A stretch of DNA of 64,000 bases. Origin: JAAYYM01 sp964638005. Its GTDB lineage: Bacteria; Bacillota; Clostridia; Lachnospirales; Lachnospiraceae. The notes under the pieces are model-generated. The model was not told where the DNA came from and did no database searches. It worked only from the letters and a program-made list of their open reading frames with translations. Position 1 is the first letter of the stretch. Each line of letters starts with the position of its first letter. A program made the position numbers and the translations under genes. The stretch lies in assembly GCA_964638005.1 (NCBI GenBank), contig CAZWXS010000003.1:44823-108822 (forward strand), in the 5' to 3' direction. Shown one piece after another: positions 31,241 through 40,450 of the stretch.

Positions 31241-32710
31241 ATGTTGAATGAGAAAATCAAGATTAACAAGACACTGCTTGCAGGCTGGGGGACGGTAGTC
31301 GTTATTTTACTGCTGGCGTACATTCTGGAATTTGCAAAGGGCGAGAGGACTCTGGGTTATTTAATCGTATTTATTTTGTTTGGCGGAGTTCCGTATCTGT
31401 TTGCACAGCTGCTTTACCGTCGTGACAGGGAAAATGCACTGGTTAAATATATTGTGGCATATGGATACGCTGCGTTTTATTTATTTGTTTTGCTGACAGG
31501 CGATACTGTATTGGTATTTACCTATGTGCTGCCGATTTTATCCTTGCTGATGTTATGCAATGAGGTAAAACTTTTGGTAGGATTTGCTATCACATCGGTT
31601 GTTGGAAATGTCATCAGTATATGTTATCATATTTTTGTGGACGGAATGAACAGTTCTGACGATATAGCAAATTATGAGATTCAGATAGCAGCCACCTTAT
31701 TGTGTATGATACTCACGATTGTTGCAACAAAAGTGTCCTCTGATATCAATCAGCACAAGCTGAAGAGAATCAGGGAACGTGAAGAAAAGCAGCAGGAAAT
31801 GCTGGAAGCAATCCAGTCTTTCACACAGAATATCAATGTACATACACATGAGATTACCGGCAGTATGGGACAGATTACGGAGTCTGCCATTACTACGACA
31901 TCTTCGATGCAGGAGGTTGCATCCAGCTCGGCGCAGACGGCTGATTCGATTCAGGAGCAGCTGACTAGGACGAGTGAGATTCAGGAGCATATAGAATCTG
32001 CGGTTGCATTGGCAGCGGGAATATTAGAGCTGTCACAGCAGACAGCCGATACAGTGCGGGCTGGCATCAACAATATGGAAGAATTGGATTCCGGTGCAGA
32101 GACGACTCGTGAAAACAGCCAGATGGTTTCAGAAAAAGCAGAGAAGCTGCAGGAACGTACGGCACAGGCAATCGACATCATTTCGATTATCCACGGAATT
32201 GCAAATCAGACGAATCTGCTGGCACTCAATGCATCAATCGAGGCAGCCAGAGCGGGTGATGCAGGACGAGGATTTGCGGTTGTTGCCGATGAGATCAACG
32301 GACTTGCAAATCAGACCAAGGAAGCAACTGAGAATATCAGAGTCTTAATAGATGAATTGAGAGGCGAGGTGGCTTCCGTAGCCGATGCCATCGGTGAGAT
32401 GACCCAGATTAGCCAGCGCCAGAATGAGACCATAGCAGAAGTCGGAAAGAACTTCAATGATATCAAGCAGACGGTTGAGACGGTATCCGAAAGAGCAAAG
32501 GTACAGGAGTCCCAGATGACAGAGATCAATGATGCCAATGCACGTATTGTCGAGAGCATCCATACGATTTCAGCCATCAGTGAAGAAGTAACGGCCGGCA
32601 GTCAGCAGACGCTGGATGTTACTGAGAAGAACAGATCGGTCACCGAGGAGGTAAACAGTGCAATACAGGCACTGAAGTCTGAGATGGAGCAATTATCTAA
32701 AATGCAGTAG
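31241..32710 (+). CDS. Methyl-accepting chemotaxis protein with membrane-only sensor
   Basis: About 489 residues. The first ~175 residues are mostly hydrophobic (six predicted helices) with no extracytoplasmic ligand domain and no recognisable HAMP. A coiled-coil signalling domain follows, with the conserved hairpin tip IANQTNLLALNASIEAARAG. Membrane-embedded sensors of this type often respond to membrane state, energy or hydrophobic ligands, so it may be an energy or redox receptor (inference from the hydrogenase next door). An ATG at 31235 is also possible, but 31241 is better spaced from taggggg-type site at 31226. Partner CheR is encoded at 12371-13147. Confidence 0.92.
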   Translation: MLNEKIKINKTLLAGWGTVVVILLLAYILEFAKGERTLGYLIVFILFGGVPYLFAQLLYRRDRENALVKYIVAYGYAAFYLFVLLTGDTVLVFTYVLPILSLLMLCNEVKLLVGFAITSVVGNVISICYHIFVDGMNSSDDIANYEIQIAATLLCMILTIVATKVSSDINQHKLKRIREREEKQQEMLEAIQSFTQNINVHTHEITGSMGQITESAITTTSSMQEVASSSAQTADSIQEQLTRTSEIQEHIESAVALAAGILELSQQTADTVRAGINNMEELDSGAETTRENSQMVSEKAEKLQERTAQAIDIISIIHGIANQTNLLALNASIEAARAGDAGRGFAVVADEINGLANQTKEATENIRVLIDELRGEVASVADAIGEMTQISQRQNETIAEVGKNFNDIKQTVETVSERAKVQESQMTEINDANARIVESIHTISAISEEVTAGSQQTLDVTEKNRSVTEEVNSAIQALKSEMEQLSKMQ

Positions 32711-32731
32711 GTCAAAAGGAAACATTTCAGT

Positions 32732-34219
32732 ATGAGCAATATGAGAGGCCTGGATACCCAGGTTAGAAAGTATAGAAGAGAAATATTCAAGGAAATTGCC
32801 AATTTGGCATACACATCTAAGAATATCATAGACGATATCGAAGCGTTACCCTACAAAATCGTTCAAGCAGATGAACCCGAGTTTTGGGAGAATATCTATC
32901 GCGAGAGGGCAGTTGCCAGAGAGCACTGCCGCCTCGCAATGGGTATGTCTTTGCGCCCTGAAAATCAGCCGGTTCATGTGTCTCAGGGAGTAGAGGAAAG
33001 CAATATCGCGGAGAAGTATTATGAACCACCGCTGATGCAGGTGATTCCGTCTGCATGCAATGCCTGTCCGTTAAATGAGTATTCGGTGACTGCGCATTGT
33101 ATGGGTTGTGTGGCACGCCCCTGCAAAGAGGTCTGTCCCAAGGATGCTATTTATTTTAAGGACGGAAAGTCGCATATTGATCAGGACAAATGCATCAAAT
33201 GCGGAAAATGTAAGGCGGTCTGTCCCTATGATGCAATCACACACAGAGTAAGACCTTGTATGGATGCATGCGGAGTCAATGCCATTGAGAGCGATGCTTA
33301 CGGAAGAGCCTCTATCAATCCCGATAAATGCGTTTCCTGCGGTATGTGTATGGTGAGCTGTCCGTTTGGTGCAATTGCCGATAAGTCACAGATCTTTCAG
33401 TTGATTCGTGCGATGCAGTCCGGACAGGAAGTCATTGCCGAAATCGCGCCTGCCTTTGTGGGACAATTCGGCAATAACATTACCCCACAGATGCTGAAAA
33501 GTGCATTGAAGGAATTGGGTTTTGAAGAAGTTTATGAAACAGCAATCGGTGCAGATGCAGGTGCGATGGCAGAAGCCAAGCACTATGTTGAAAAGGTGAC
33601 TACGGGAGAATTACCGTTTTTATTGACCTCATGCTGCCCATCATGGGCAATGATGGCTAAGAAGCTGTTTCCCGAAACAATAGATTCGATTTCACGTGAG
33701 CTGACGCCTATGGTGGCGACTGCAAGATATATCAAGGAAAAGCATCCGCAGGCCCATGTCGTATTCATAGGCCCGTGTGCTGCCAAGAAGCTGGAAGCGA
33801 GCAGAAAGACAGTGCGTTCGGATGTGGATTTTGTAATCACCTTTGAAGAACTGGCAGGCATGTTTGATGCGAAAGGGCTGCTGCAGGAGCAGATCCAGGG
33901 AGAAGAGATAGAGGATGCGACCGGTGCCGGCAGAGGCTATGGTGTGGCAGGAGGTGTTGCTCAGGCGATTCAGGACTGTATTACGCAGTATTACCCGGAA
34001 GCAGAGGTTCATATAGAACACGCAGAAGGTCTGTCGGACTGCAAGAAGATGCTGATGCTTGCAAAGGCAGGCAGAAAGAACGGCTGTCTGATTGAAGGTA
34101 TGGCATGCCCGGGCGGTTGTGTGGCCGGAGCAGGAACCAATATACCGATCGCGGAAGCGGCCAAAAATGTGATTCAATTCAAGGAACAGGCAAAACAAAA
34201 GATACCGGAGGAAGAATAA
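32732..34219 (+). CDS. Monomeric [FeFe]-hydrogenase, group B-like
   Basis: 495-residue hydrogenase that interconverts protons and H2, normally with ferredoxin. An N-terminal helical region (1-105) is followed by Cys-rich [4Fe-4S] segments: 109-135, CIKCGKCKAVCP (154-165), RPCMDACG and CVSCGMCMVSCP (200-211). The H-domain has L1 TSCCPSW (Cys301 proton shuttle, Cys302 ligand), L2 GPCAAKKLE (Cys349), and L3 MACPGGCVAGAG (Cys459, Cys463). L2 has GPC instead of MPC and L3 ends AGAG instead of GGGQP. These variants point to the group B enzymes (such as C. pasteurianum CpIII) rather than the classical group A. gltX overlaps by one base. Confidence 0.9.
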   Translation: MSNMRGLDTQVRKYRREIFKEIANLAYTSKNIIDDIEALPYKIVQADEPEFWENIYRERAVAREHCRLAMGMSLRPENQPVHVSQGVEESNIAEKYYEPPLMQVIPSACNACPLNEYSVTAHCMGCVARPCKEVCPKDAIYFKDGKSHIDQDKCIKCGKCKAVCPYDAITHRVRPCMDACGVNAIESDAYGRASINPDKCVSCGMCMVSCPFGAIADKSQIFQLIRAMQSGQEVIAEIAPAFVGQFGNNITPQMLKSALKELGFEEVYETAIGADAGAMAEAKHYVEKVTTGELPFLLTSCCPSWAMMAKKLFPETIDSISRELTPMVATARYIKEKHPQAHVVFIGPCAAKKLEASRKTVRSDVDFVITFEELAGMFDAKGLLQEQIQGEEIEDATGAGRGYGVAGGVAQAIQDCITQYYPEAEVHIEHAEGLSDCKKMLMLAKAGRKNGCLIEGMACPGGCVAGAGTNIPIAEAAKNVIQFKEQAKQKIPEEE

Positions 34220-35670
34220 TGAAAAAGATCAGAACGCGATTTGCACCCAGTCCTACAGGAAGGATGCATGTAGGCAATCTCAGGACTGCTCTTTATGCAT
34301 ACCTGATCACCAAACATGAGGACGGTGACTTCATTTTAAGGATTGAGGATACCGATCAGGAACGCCTTGTGGAGGGAGCGGTTGATATTATTTACAGAAC
34401 GCTTCAGAAGACAGGACTTGTGCATGATGAAGGACCGGATAAGGATGGTGGCGTCGGCCCATATGTACAGAGCGAACGACAGGCAGCGGGTATCTATATG
34501 GAATATGCCAAGCAGTTGATTGATAAAGGGGAGGCTTATTATTGCTTCTGCGATAAGGAACGGCTGGCAACTCTGACACAGGTCGTTGCAGGAAAAGAGA
34601 TCAATGTCTATGATAAGCATTGTCTGCATTTGTCCAGGGAAGAAGTGGAACAGAATCTGGCTGAAGGGAAGCCGTTTGTTATCCGCCAGAACAACAATCC
34701 GGAAGGAACTACGACCTTCCATGACGAGATATACGGAGACATCGAGGTGGACAACGCAGAGCTGGATGATATGATTCTGATCAAATCGGACGGATATCCC
34801 ACCTATAACTTTGCTAATGTGGTTGATGATCATCTGATGGGCATCACACATGTGGTCAGAGGCAATGAATATTTGTCTTCATCACCAAAATATAACCGGC
34901 TTTATGAGGCATTTGGCTGGGACGTTCCGGTTTATGTACATTGTCCGTTGATTACAGATGAAGAGCATCATAAGCTTTCAAAGCGTTCGGGACATTCTTC
35001 ATATGAGGATTTGATTGACCAGGGCTTTTTATCAGAGGCGGTCGTGAATTTTGTGGCATTATTGGGATGGAGTCCGGAGGACAATCAGGAGATTATGAGT
35101 CTTGCGGAACTGATCGATAAGTTTGACTACCGTCATATGAGCAAGTCACCGGCAGTATTCGACTATACGAAATTAAAGTGGATGAACGGCGAATATATGA
35201 AAGCAATGGATTCGGATGTGTTTTATGAGAAGGCTTTGCCTTATATGAAGGAGATTATCCATAAGGAACTGGATTTCAAGAAGATTGCAGGCTTAGTGCA
35301 ATCCCGAATCGAAATATTCCCGGATATTCAGGAGCATATAGACTTCTTTGAGGTGTTGCCGTCATATGATAAGGCGATGTATACGCACAAAAAGATGAAG
35401 ACGGACGAGAACTCTTCCTTGGAGGTGCTAAAGGAACTGCTTCCGGTCTTTGAGGCACTCGAGGATTACAGTAATGATGCACTTTATGCAGCACTTGTAA
35501 AGTACGTGGAGCAGAAAGGCTGCAAGAACGGATATGCGATGTGGCCGGTCAGAACTGCTGTTTCCGGAAAACAGATGACTCCCGGAGGTGCTACGGAAAT
35601 CATGGAGATACTCGGTAAGGAAGAGTCTTTGAAGCGTATCAGAGCCGGAATCACATTACTGGAACAATAG
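34219..35670 (+). CDS. gltX: Glutamyl-tRNA synthetase
   Basis: 483 residues from ATG 34219 (TAATG overlap with the hydrogenase stop; ribosome site ggagg). Class I synthetase that charges tRNA-Glu. HIGH motif as HVGN (17-20) in SPTGRMHVGNLRTALY, and KLSKR in place of KMSKS. C-terminal anticodon-binding helices are complete. In-frame sequence upstream to 34105 lies inside the hydrogenase and is not coding in this frame. Confidence 0.96.
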   Translation: MKKIRTRFAPSPTGRMHVGNLRTALYAYLITKHEDGDFILRIEDTDQERLVEGAVDIIYRTLQKTGLVHDEGPDKDGGVGPYVQSERQAAGIYMEYAKQLIDKGEAYYCFCDKERLATLTQVVAGKEINVYDKHCLHLSREEVEQNLAEGKPFVIRQNNNPEGTTTFHDEIYGDIEVDNAELDDMILIKSDGYPTYNFANVVDDHLMGITHVVRGNEYLSSSPKYNRLYEAFGWDVPVYVHCPLITDEEHHKLSKRSGHSSYEDLIDQGFLSEAVVNFVALLGWSPEDNQEIMSLAELIDKFDYRHMSKSPAVFDYTKLKWMNGEYMKAMDSDVFYEKALPYMKEIIHKELDFKKIAGLVQSRIEIFPDIQEHIDFFEVLPSYDKAMYTHKKMKTDENSSLEVLKELLPVFEALEDYSNDALYAALVKYVEQKGCKNGYAMWPVRTAVSGKQMTPGGATEIMEILGKEESLKRIRAGITLLEQ

Positions 35671-35678
35671 GAGAATCA

Positions 35679-37520
35679 ATGAGCATTTTACAGGCAAATC
35701 AGGCACAATTAAGTGCGATTACCCATGTGTCCGGTCCCATGCTGGTATTAGCGGGACCGGGATCCGGTAAGACCTTTGTCATTACGGAGCGGATCCGATA
35801 TCTGATTGAAGAGGCATGTGTCGCCCCGAGTGATATCTTGGTTATTACCTTTTCATCAGCTGCGGCTTCCCAGATGCAGGAACGATACCGCCGCCGGTTG
35901 GACGAACCGTATACGCCGGTGACCTTTGGCACATTTCATGCAGTCTTTTTTCATATCTTACAGCATACCTATCAATATCAGTCTCAAAGCATTTTAAAAA
36001 ATGAAGACAAAATCCAATACCTCAAAGAAATCATAGAAGAAAAGCAGTATACCGTTACCAATGAAGCTGAATGGCTGCAGGAGATGACGGCATACATATC
36101 GCGCAGAAAGAATGCATTTTCCCTGAATACCACATATGAGGAGACGGATTCGATGCTGTCAGATATCTTTTATGCATATCAGGACAAGTGCCGCACGGAG
36201 CGCCGATTGGACTTTGACGATATGCTGCTGCAATGCTATAGGCTGTTTGATACGAGAGTTGATATTCTGGAGGCATGGAGAGCACGATACAGGTACATTT
36301 TGATTGATGAATTTCAGGATATCAATGCCATACAATATGAGACTGTAAAAAAACTTGCGGGCGATACCTGCAACTTATTTGCAGTGGGTGATGATGACCA
36401 GTCCATTTATGGATTTCGGGGAGCAAAACCGGAGATTATGAGACGTTTTGAACAGGAGTGTCCGCATGTGAAGCGGGTCATCCTGAATCAGAACTATCGC
36501 TCAACGGCTCAGATTGTTGCAGCTTCAGAACGGTTGATCGGCCATAATAAAGCGAGGTATGCAAAGCATATGGAGGCGGCAGAGACATCTGACGGAAGTG
36601 TTATGATTCGCAGCTTTTCTGACCGTAATGAGGAGCTTGAGGCTGTGGCACAGGAAATCAAGCGGCTGTCCGAACGATATGCTTATGAAAGCATAGCAGT
36701 TTTATATCGTACAGGCATGACCGGAGGTGAGATTGCAGAACGGCTGATGCTCGCATCCGTTCCGTTTTACGCAAAAGAAAGGATATCCAATCTGTATCAG
36801 CACGCCATTGCCAGGGACATGGTAGCGTATGCCAATCTGATATTGGGAGACCGGAGCAGGAAGACTTTTTATCAGATTATGAATAAGCCGAAGAGATATA
36901 TCAGTCGTGCAGCTGTTGCAAAGGAGAGATTTGATTATGGAGAACTGCTGCAATACTACAGCGATAAGGCATATGTTACGGAAGCTATTCTGAAACTGAA
37001 ATATGACATTCGTTTTATGGAGCACATGGGGCCTTATAGCGCACTGCAATACATTGCCAAAGGGATCGGATACGAGAAATACATGATGTCCTATGCGGCA
37101 GAGAAGAACCAACAGCCGGAGCTTTTTATGCATGTCTTTGAAGAATTGCAGGAGCGTGCGAGAGAGTTTCAAACGATTCGGGAATGGCTGGAGCATATTG
37201 AGGAATGCAAAAAGACATTACATAGTGCGGAAAGCGGAAAACAGCAAGGGGTAGCATTATCAACCATACATGCTTCCAAGGGACTGGAATATGATGTGGT
37301 TTTCATTCCGGACATTTATGAGGGGAATATACCACACGGCAGAGCTGATAGCTCTGAGGAGATCGAAGAGGAAAGAAGGATCTTTTATGTGGCGATGACG
37401 CGTGCCCGGCAGCTGCTGTATCTGTTTTATCCCAAAAAGCATTGTGGAAAAGAACTCGGATATTCCCGTTTTGTTAGCGAAATCACAGGGAAAAGACGGC
37501 ATTTTTTGCACAGGCGATAA
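35679..37520 (+). CDS. UvrD/PcrA-family DNA helicase (superfamily 1)
   Basis: 613-residue SF1A helicase. Motifs in order: Q-motif NQAQLSAITHVSGPM, Walker A AGPGSGKTFV, motif Ia ITFSSAAASQM, motif II DEFQDIN, motif III GDDDQSIYGFRGA, motif IV NQNYRST, motif V STIHASKGLEYDVVFIPD and motif VI VAMTRAR. It lacks about 120 residues compared with PcrA (~740), mainly in 2B and the C-terminal tail, so it belongs to a short clostridial branch. Likely DNA repair or replication-conflict resolution; exact role unknown. It starts eight bases after gltX. Confidence 0.9.
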   Translation: MSILQANQAQLSAITHVSGPMLVLAGPGSGKTFVITERIRYLIEEACVAPSDILVITFSSAAASQMQERYRRRLDEPYTPVTFGTFHAVFFHILQHTYQYQSQSILKNEDKIQYLKEIIEEKQYTVTNEAEWLQEMTAYISRRKNAFSLNTTYEETDSMLSDIFYAYQDKCRTERRLDFDDMLLQCYRLFDTRVDILEAWRARYRYILIDEFQDINAIQYETVKKLAGDTCNLFAVGDDDQSIYGFRGAKPEIMRRFEQECPHVKRVILNQNYRSTAQIVAASERLIGHNKARYAKHMEAAETSDGSVMIRSFSDRNEELEAVAQEIKRLSERYAYESIAVLYRTGMTGGEIAERLMLASVPFYAKERISNLYQHAIARDMVAYANLILGDRSRKTFYQIMNKPKRYISRAAVAKERFDYGELLQYYSDKAYVTEAILKLKYDIRFMEHMGPYSALQYIAKGIGYEKYMMSYAAEKNQQPELFMHVFEELQERAREFQTIREWLEHIEECKKTLHSAESGKQQGVALSTIHASKGLEYDVVFIPDIYEGNIPHGRADSSEEIEEERRIFYVAMTRARQLLYLFYPKKHCGKELGYSRFVSEITGKRRHFLHRR

Positions 37521-37522
37521 CA

Positions 37523-37551
37523 TTGACATCCCTCGGACGGTTCTATATAAT
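37523..37551 (+). promoter_or_regulatory. Consensus sigma-A promoter of rex
   Basis: TTGACA (37523-37528), 17-base spacer, TATAAT (37546-37551): both hexamers perfect. No Rex operator (TTGTTAA-N4-TTAACAA) is seen here, so autorepression is not supported. Confidence 0.9.
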
Positions 37552-37592
37552 AAGGGAAGAATGCAATGATGAGGAACTAGGAGGAACAGACC

Positions 37593-38243
37593 TTGGAGGA
37601 AAGAGAAATTTCCGGAGCGGTAATCGCAAGATTACCTAGATACTTCAGGTATTTGGGAGAGTTAAAGGACAGTGGAACCGAGAGAATCTCTTCGCAGGAA
37701 CTCAGCGAGAAAATGAAGGTCACGGCTTCACAGATCCGACAGGATTTGAATAATTTCGGCGGTTTCGGCCAACAGGGATACGGATATAATGTAAAGTTCC
37801 TATATGAGGAAATTGGCAAGATATTAGGACTTGATCAAAAGCATAATCTGATTTTGATCGGTGCCGGCAATCTGGGTCAGGCGCTTGCTAACTATGTGAA
37901 CTTTGAAAAGCGTGGTTTTATCATTAAGGGTATTTTTGATGCAAATGAAAATCTGTGCGGAAAAAGTGTGAGAGATATCCCGATACGTCCGATGAATGAA
38001 ATTAAGTCTTGTATGGAAGATTATGATATTGACATCGCAGTGCTTACCATCCCTAAGACAGAAGCGGTCAAGGTAGCAGAGGTGCTGGTGTCATATGGTA
38101 TTCGGGCAATTTGGAATTTTGCGCATGTCGACCTGAATGTCCCGGAGGATGTCATGGTGGAAAATGTCCATCTGTCAGAGAGCCTCATGAAGTTGTCATA
38201 TAATTTGAACAGATATCAGGAAGAACATAAAACGGACAGATAA
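37593..38243 (+). CDS. rex: Redox-sensing transcriptional repressor Rex
   Basis: 216-residue repressor sensing the NADH/NAD+ ratio; it releases fermentation and hydrogenase-type genes when NADH is high. N-terminal winged helix (8-80) with LPRYFRYL, SSQELSEKM and IRQDLNNFGGFGQQGYGY; Rossmann domain with GAGNLGQALANY. Start TTG 37593 with aggagg eight bases upstream. The [FeFe]-hydrogenase, nrd and rnf genes in this window are candidate targets, but no Rex boxes were found. Confidence 0.96.
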   Translation: MEEREISGAVIARLPRYFRYLGELKDSGTERISSQELSEKMKVTASQIRQDLNNFGGFGQQGYGYNVKFLYEEIGKILGLDQKHNLILIGAGNLGQALANYVNFEKRGFIIKGIFDANENLCGKSVRDIPIRPMNEIKSCMEDYDIDIAVLTIPKTEAVKVAEVLVSYGIRAIWNFAHVDLNVPEDVMVENVHLSESLMKLSYNLNRYQEEHKTDR

Positions 38244-38258
38244 GGCGGTGATGGCATT

Positions 38259-38951
38259 ATGCCATTTTCAAACGAGAAGTTTACCAAGGCCATTCAGAGC
38301 AAGAAGATCCCGGTATTGACATTGGATAATAAATGGCATCAGCTGTTTACACAGACCGGTATCACAAAGGAGATCAAGCAACTGGAAAAGCAGCTGAATG
38401 ATCTGCTGAAGAAACAGGGTAAGATGACGACCGAATTAAAGGATCTGAAGAAGATCAAGAGCAATTTGATGTCGGAGATCATGAGTTCTACAGAGGCCAT
38501 TGAAAAGGACGAGATTGATAAGAAGACAGAAAAGAAACTGAGCGATAACAAGCGTCTGATCAATGAAATCAATGAGAAGATGGAAAAGAATGAGGATGAT
38601 CTTTATGAGATTCCGAAACAGATAGATGCTGTCAACCGTGAGCTGATGCAAAAGACAATGGAAGTCTGTTATATGAAGCTGCATTCCAATTCTGACAGTA
38701 TTGAGGAAATCGCAAGATGGATCAAGGAGATTAGAATCGAACTTAAGAAGAACATCATCCGCAAACAGGAGCAGGAGCAGAATAATCTGGAGCTCTATTC
38801 CTATATGCATGACATATTCGGCGCGGAAGTGATGGAACTGTTTGACATGAAATATAATCCTCTGCAAAAAAAAGAAGCTGAGGACGCCATAAAGAAAGAA
38901 AACGCAGAACTAAAAAAGAAGGAGACATCCAATCAGGATGGACAGCAATGA
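38259..38951 (+). CDS. Coiled-coil protein of unknown function
   Basis: 230 residues, no recognised domain. Residues 1-30 look folded (FTKAIQSKKIPVLTLDNKW). Residues 38-130 form a long, strongly charged coiled coil rich in Lys, Glu and Asp, a second helical stretch runs 135-210, and the end is polar and Lys/Glu rich. No signal peptide. It sits between rex and nnr, overlapping nnr by four bases (ATGA), and so is translationally coupled to the metabolite-repair gene. Role unknown. Confidence 0.8.
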   Translation: MPFSNEKFTKAIQSKKIPVLTLDNKWHQLFTQTGITKEIKQLEKQLNDLLKKQGKMTTELKDLKKIKSNLMSEIMSSTEAIEKDEIDKKTEKKLSDNKRLINEINEKMEKNEDDLYEIPKQIDAVNRELMQKTMEVCYMKLHSNSDSIEEIARWIKEIRIELKKNIIRKQEQEQNNLELYSYMHDIFGAEVMELFDMKYNPLQKKEAEDAIKKENAELKKKETSNQDGQQ

Positions 38952-40450
38952 AACGAATCGTGACAAGAGAAGAAATGCAGCGATTAGAGCAGTATACCAT
39001 CCGGGAGCATTACGTTTCTTCTCTTATTTTAATGGAAAGAGCAGCATTAACCGTATGTAACTGTATGCAAAGGGAGTCTCTTCCTCTGGAGAGACCGCTT
39101 GTTGTGTGTGGAACCGGCAACAACGGCGGTGACGGACTTGCAATTGCAAGGATCTTGCATGAACGGGGATATGTACCTGAGGTGGTATTGATCGGTGATC
39201 GTACCAAGTTGACATCGGAGGCTTCAATTCAGCTGCAGAGTGTCAAAAGTTACGGCATAGTGTGCTATGACCAAATTCCGGATGCTGCATATACTGTTGT
39301 TATAGATGCACTGTTCGGTATCGGATTGACCAGAGAGATTACCGGAGTATATCGAGAGACGATTGCTATGATGAATCGTATACGGGCAGCAAAGGTGGCA
39401 GTCGATATTCCGAGCGGTGTGGATGCAGATACCGGTGTCGTCAGAGGGGTTGCTTTTCATGCGGATATTACGGTGACGTTTGCATGCGCCAAAATCGGGA
39501 TGTATCAATATCCCGGAACAGAACATTGCGGCAGAATATTGGTCAGGGATATCGGCATTGAATCCGGGAGATTAGAAGCTCCGGTGATCAGAATGTATGA
39601 AGCGGGTGATCATGTACTGCCTGAGAGAAAGCAGCATTCTCATAAGGGAACCTATGGTAAGGTATTGTTGATCGCAGGCAGTCCGGATATGTGCGGAGCC
39701 GCTGTTTTATCGGCAGAGGCAGTGATGCGAAGCGGAGCAGGGATGGTTCGGGTAGTTACGACCGCGGAAAACAGAGAGCCGCTCCTAAAGAGACTTCCGG
39801 AAGCGATGCTGATGCTGTATGATGAATGTTTCATGAACGAAGAAAGCAATCAAAGAGCTCTGTCAGATGCCATTGCGTGGGCGGATGTCGTAGGGATAGG
39901 CCCCGGGATATCCGAGTCGGAGACGGCGGCAGGGCTTGTTGAATATATTATTTTTAGTGCAGATAAGCCGTTGGTAATAGATGCGGATGCCTTGAATATC
40001 ATTGCCAAAAAACAGCCGGAGATATGTTTCGGGGACAGGGAAGTTGTGGTCACTCCGCATATTAGGGAAATGGCGAGGCTGAGCGGGAAATTGTCAGAAT
40101 CGATCGCGGGCGATACGGTTGCAAGTGCTCGCGAGTATGCCGCAGAGCATCAGGTGGTCTGTGTACTCAAGGATGCAAGAACGGTTACGGCGAATGCTGA
40201 CGGCAACTGTTTTTATAATACGGCAGGAAACAGTGGTATGGCAACTGCGGGCTCGGGCGATGTGCTGACTGGAATCATATGCGGATTGAAGGCACAGGGA
40301 ATGACCGCATTTGAGGCGGCAGCGGCAGGCGTATATATCCATGCGACAGCCGGAGACAAAGCAGCAGAACGCAGGAGTGAGTATGGCATGACTGCCTCAG
40401 ACATCATCATGTGCCTGACAGAAACAGAAGCGGAGATGACTGACAGATGA
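38948..40450 (+). CDS. nnr: Bifunctional NAD(P)H-hydrate epimerase / ADP-dependent dehydratase
   Basis: 500-residue metabolite-repair enzyme that restores damaged NAD(P)H hydrates. N-terminal YjeF_N epimerase (about 1-215) with CGTGNNGGDGLAIAR and VDIPSGVDADTG; C-terminal ribokinase-like dehydratase (about 225-495) with SHKGTYGKVLLIAGS and NSGMATAGSGDVLTGI. ATGA overlaps on both sides couple it to the coiled-coil gene and alr. Confidence 0.95.
   Translation: MKRIVTREEMQRLEQYTIREHYVSSLILMERAALTVCNCMQRESLPLERPLVVCGTGNNGGDGLAIARILHERGYVPEVVLIGDRTKLTSEASIQLQSVKSYGIVCYDQIPDAAYTVVIDALFGIGLTREITGVYRETIAMMNRIRAAKVAVDIPSGVDADTGVVRGVAFHADITVTFACAKIGMYQYPGTEHCGRILVRDIGIESGRLEAPVIRMYEAGDHVLPERKQHSHKGTYGKVLLIAGSPDMCGAAVLSAEAVMRSGAGMVRVVTTAENREPLLKRLPEAMLMLYDECFMNEESNQRALSDAIAWADVVGIGPGISESETAAGLVEYIIFSADKPLVIDADALNIIAKKQPEICFGDREVVVTPHIREMARLSGKLSESIAGDTVASAREYAAEHQVVCVLKDARTVTANADGNCFYNTAGNSGMATAGSGDVLTGIICGLKAQGMTAFEAAAAGVYIHATAGDKAAERRSEYGMTASDIIMCLTETEAEMTDR

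Noticed and set aside
37500..37592. Rex autoregulatory operator
   Set aside because: No TTGTTAA-N4-TTAACAA-like sequence near the perfect sigma-A promoter.
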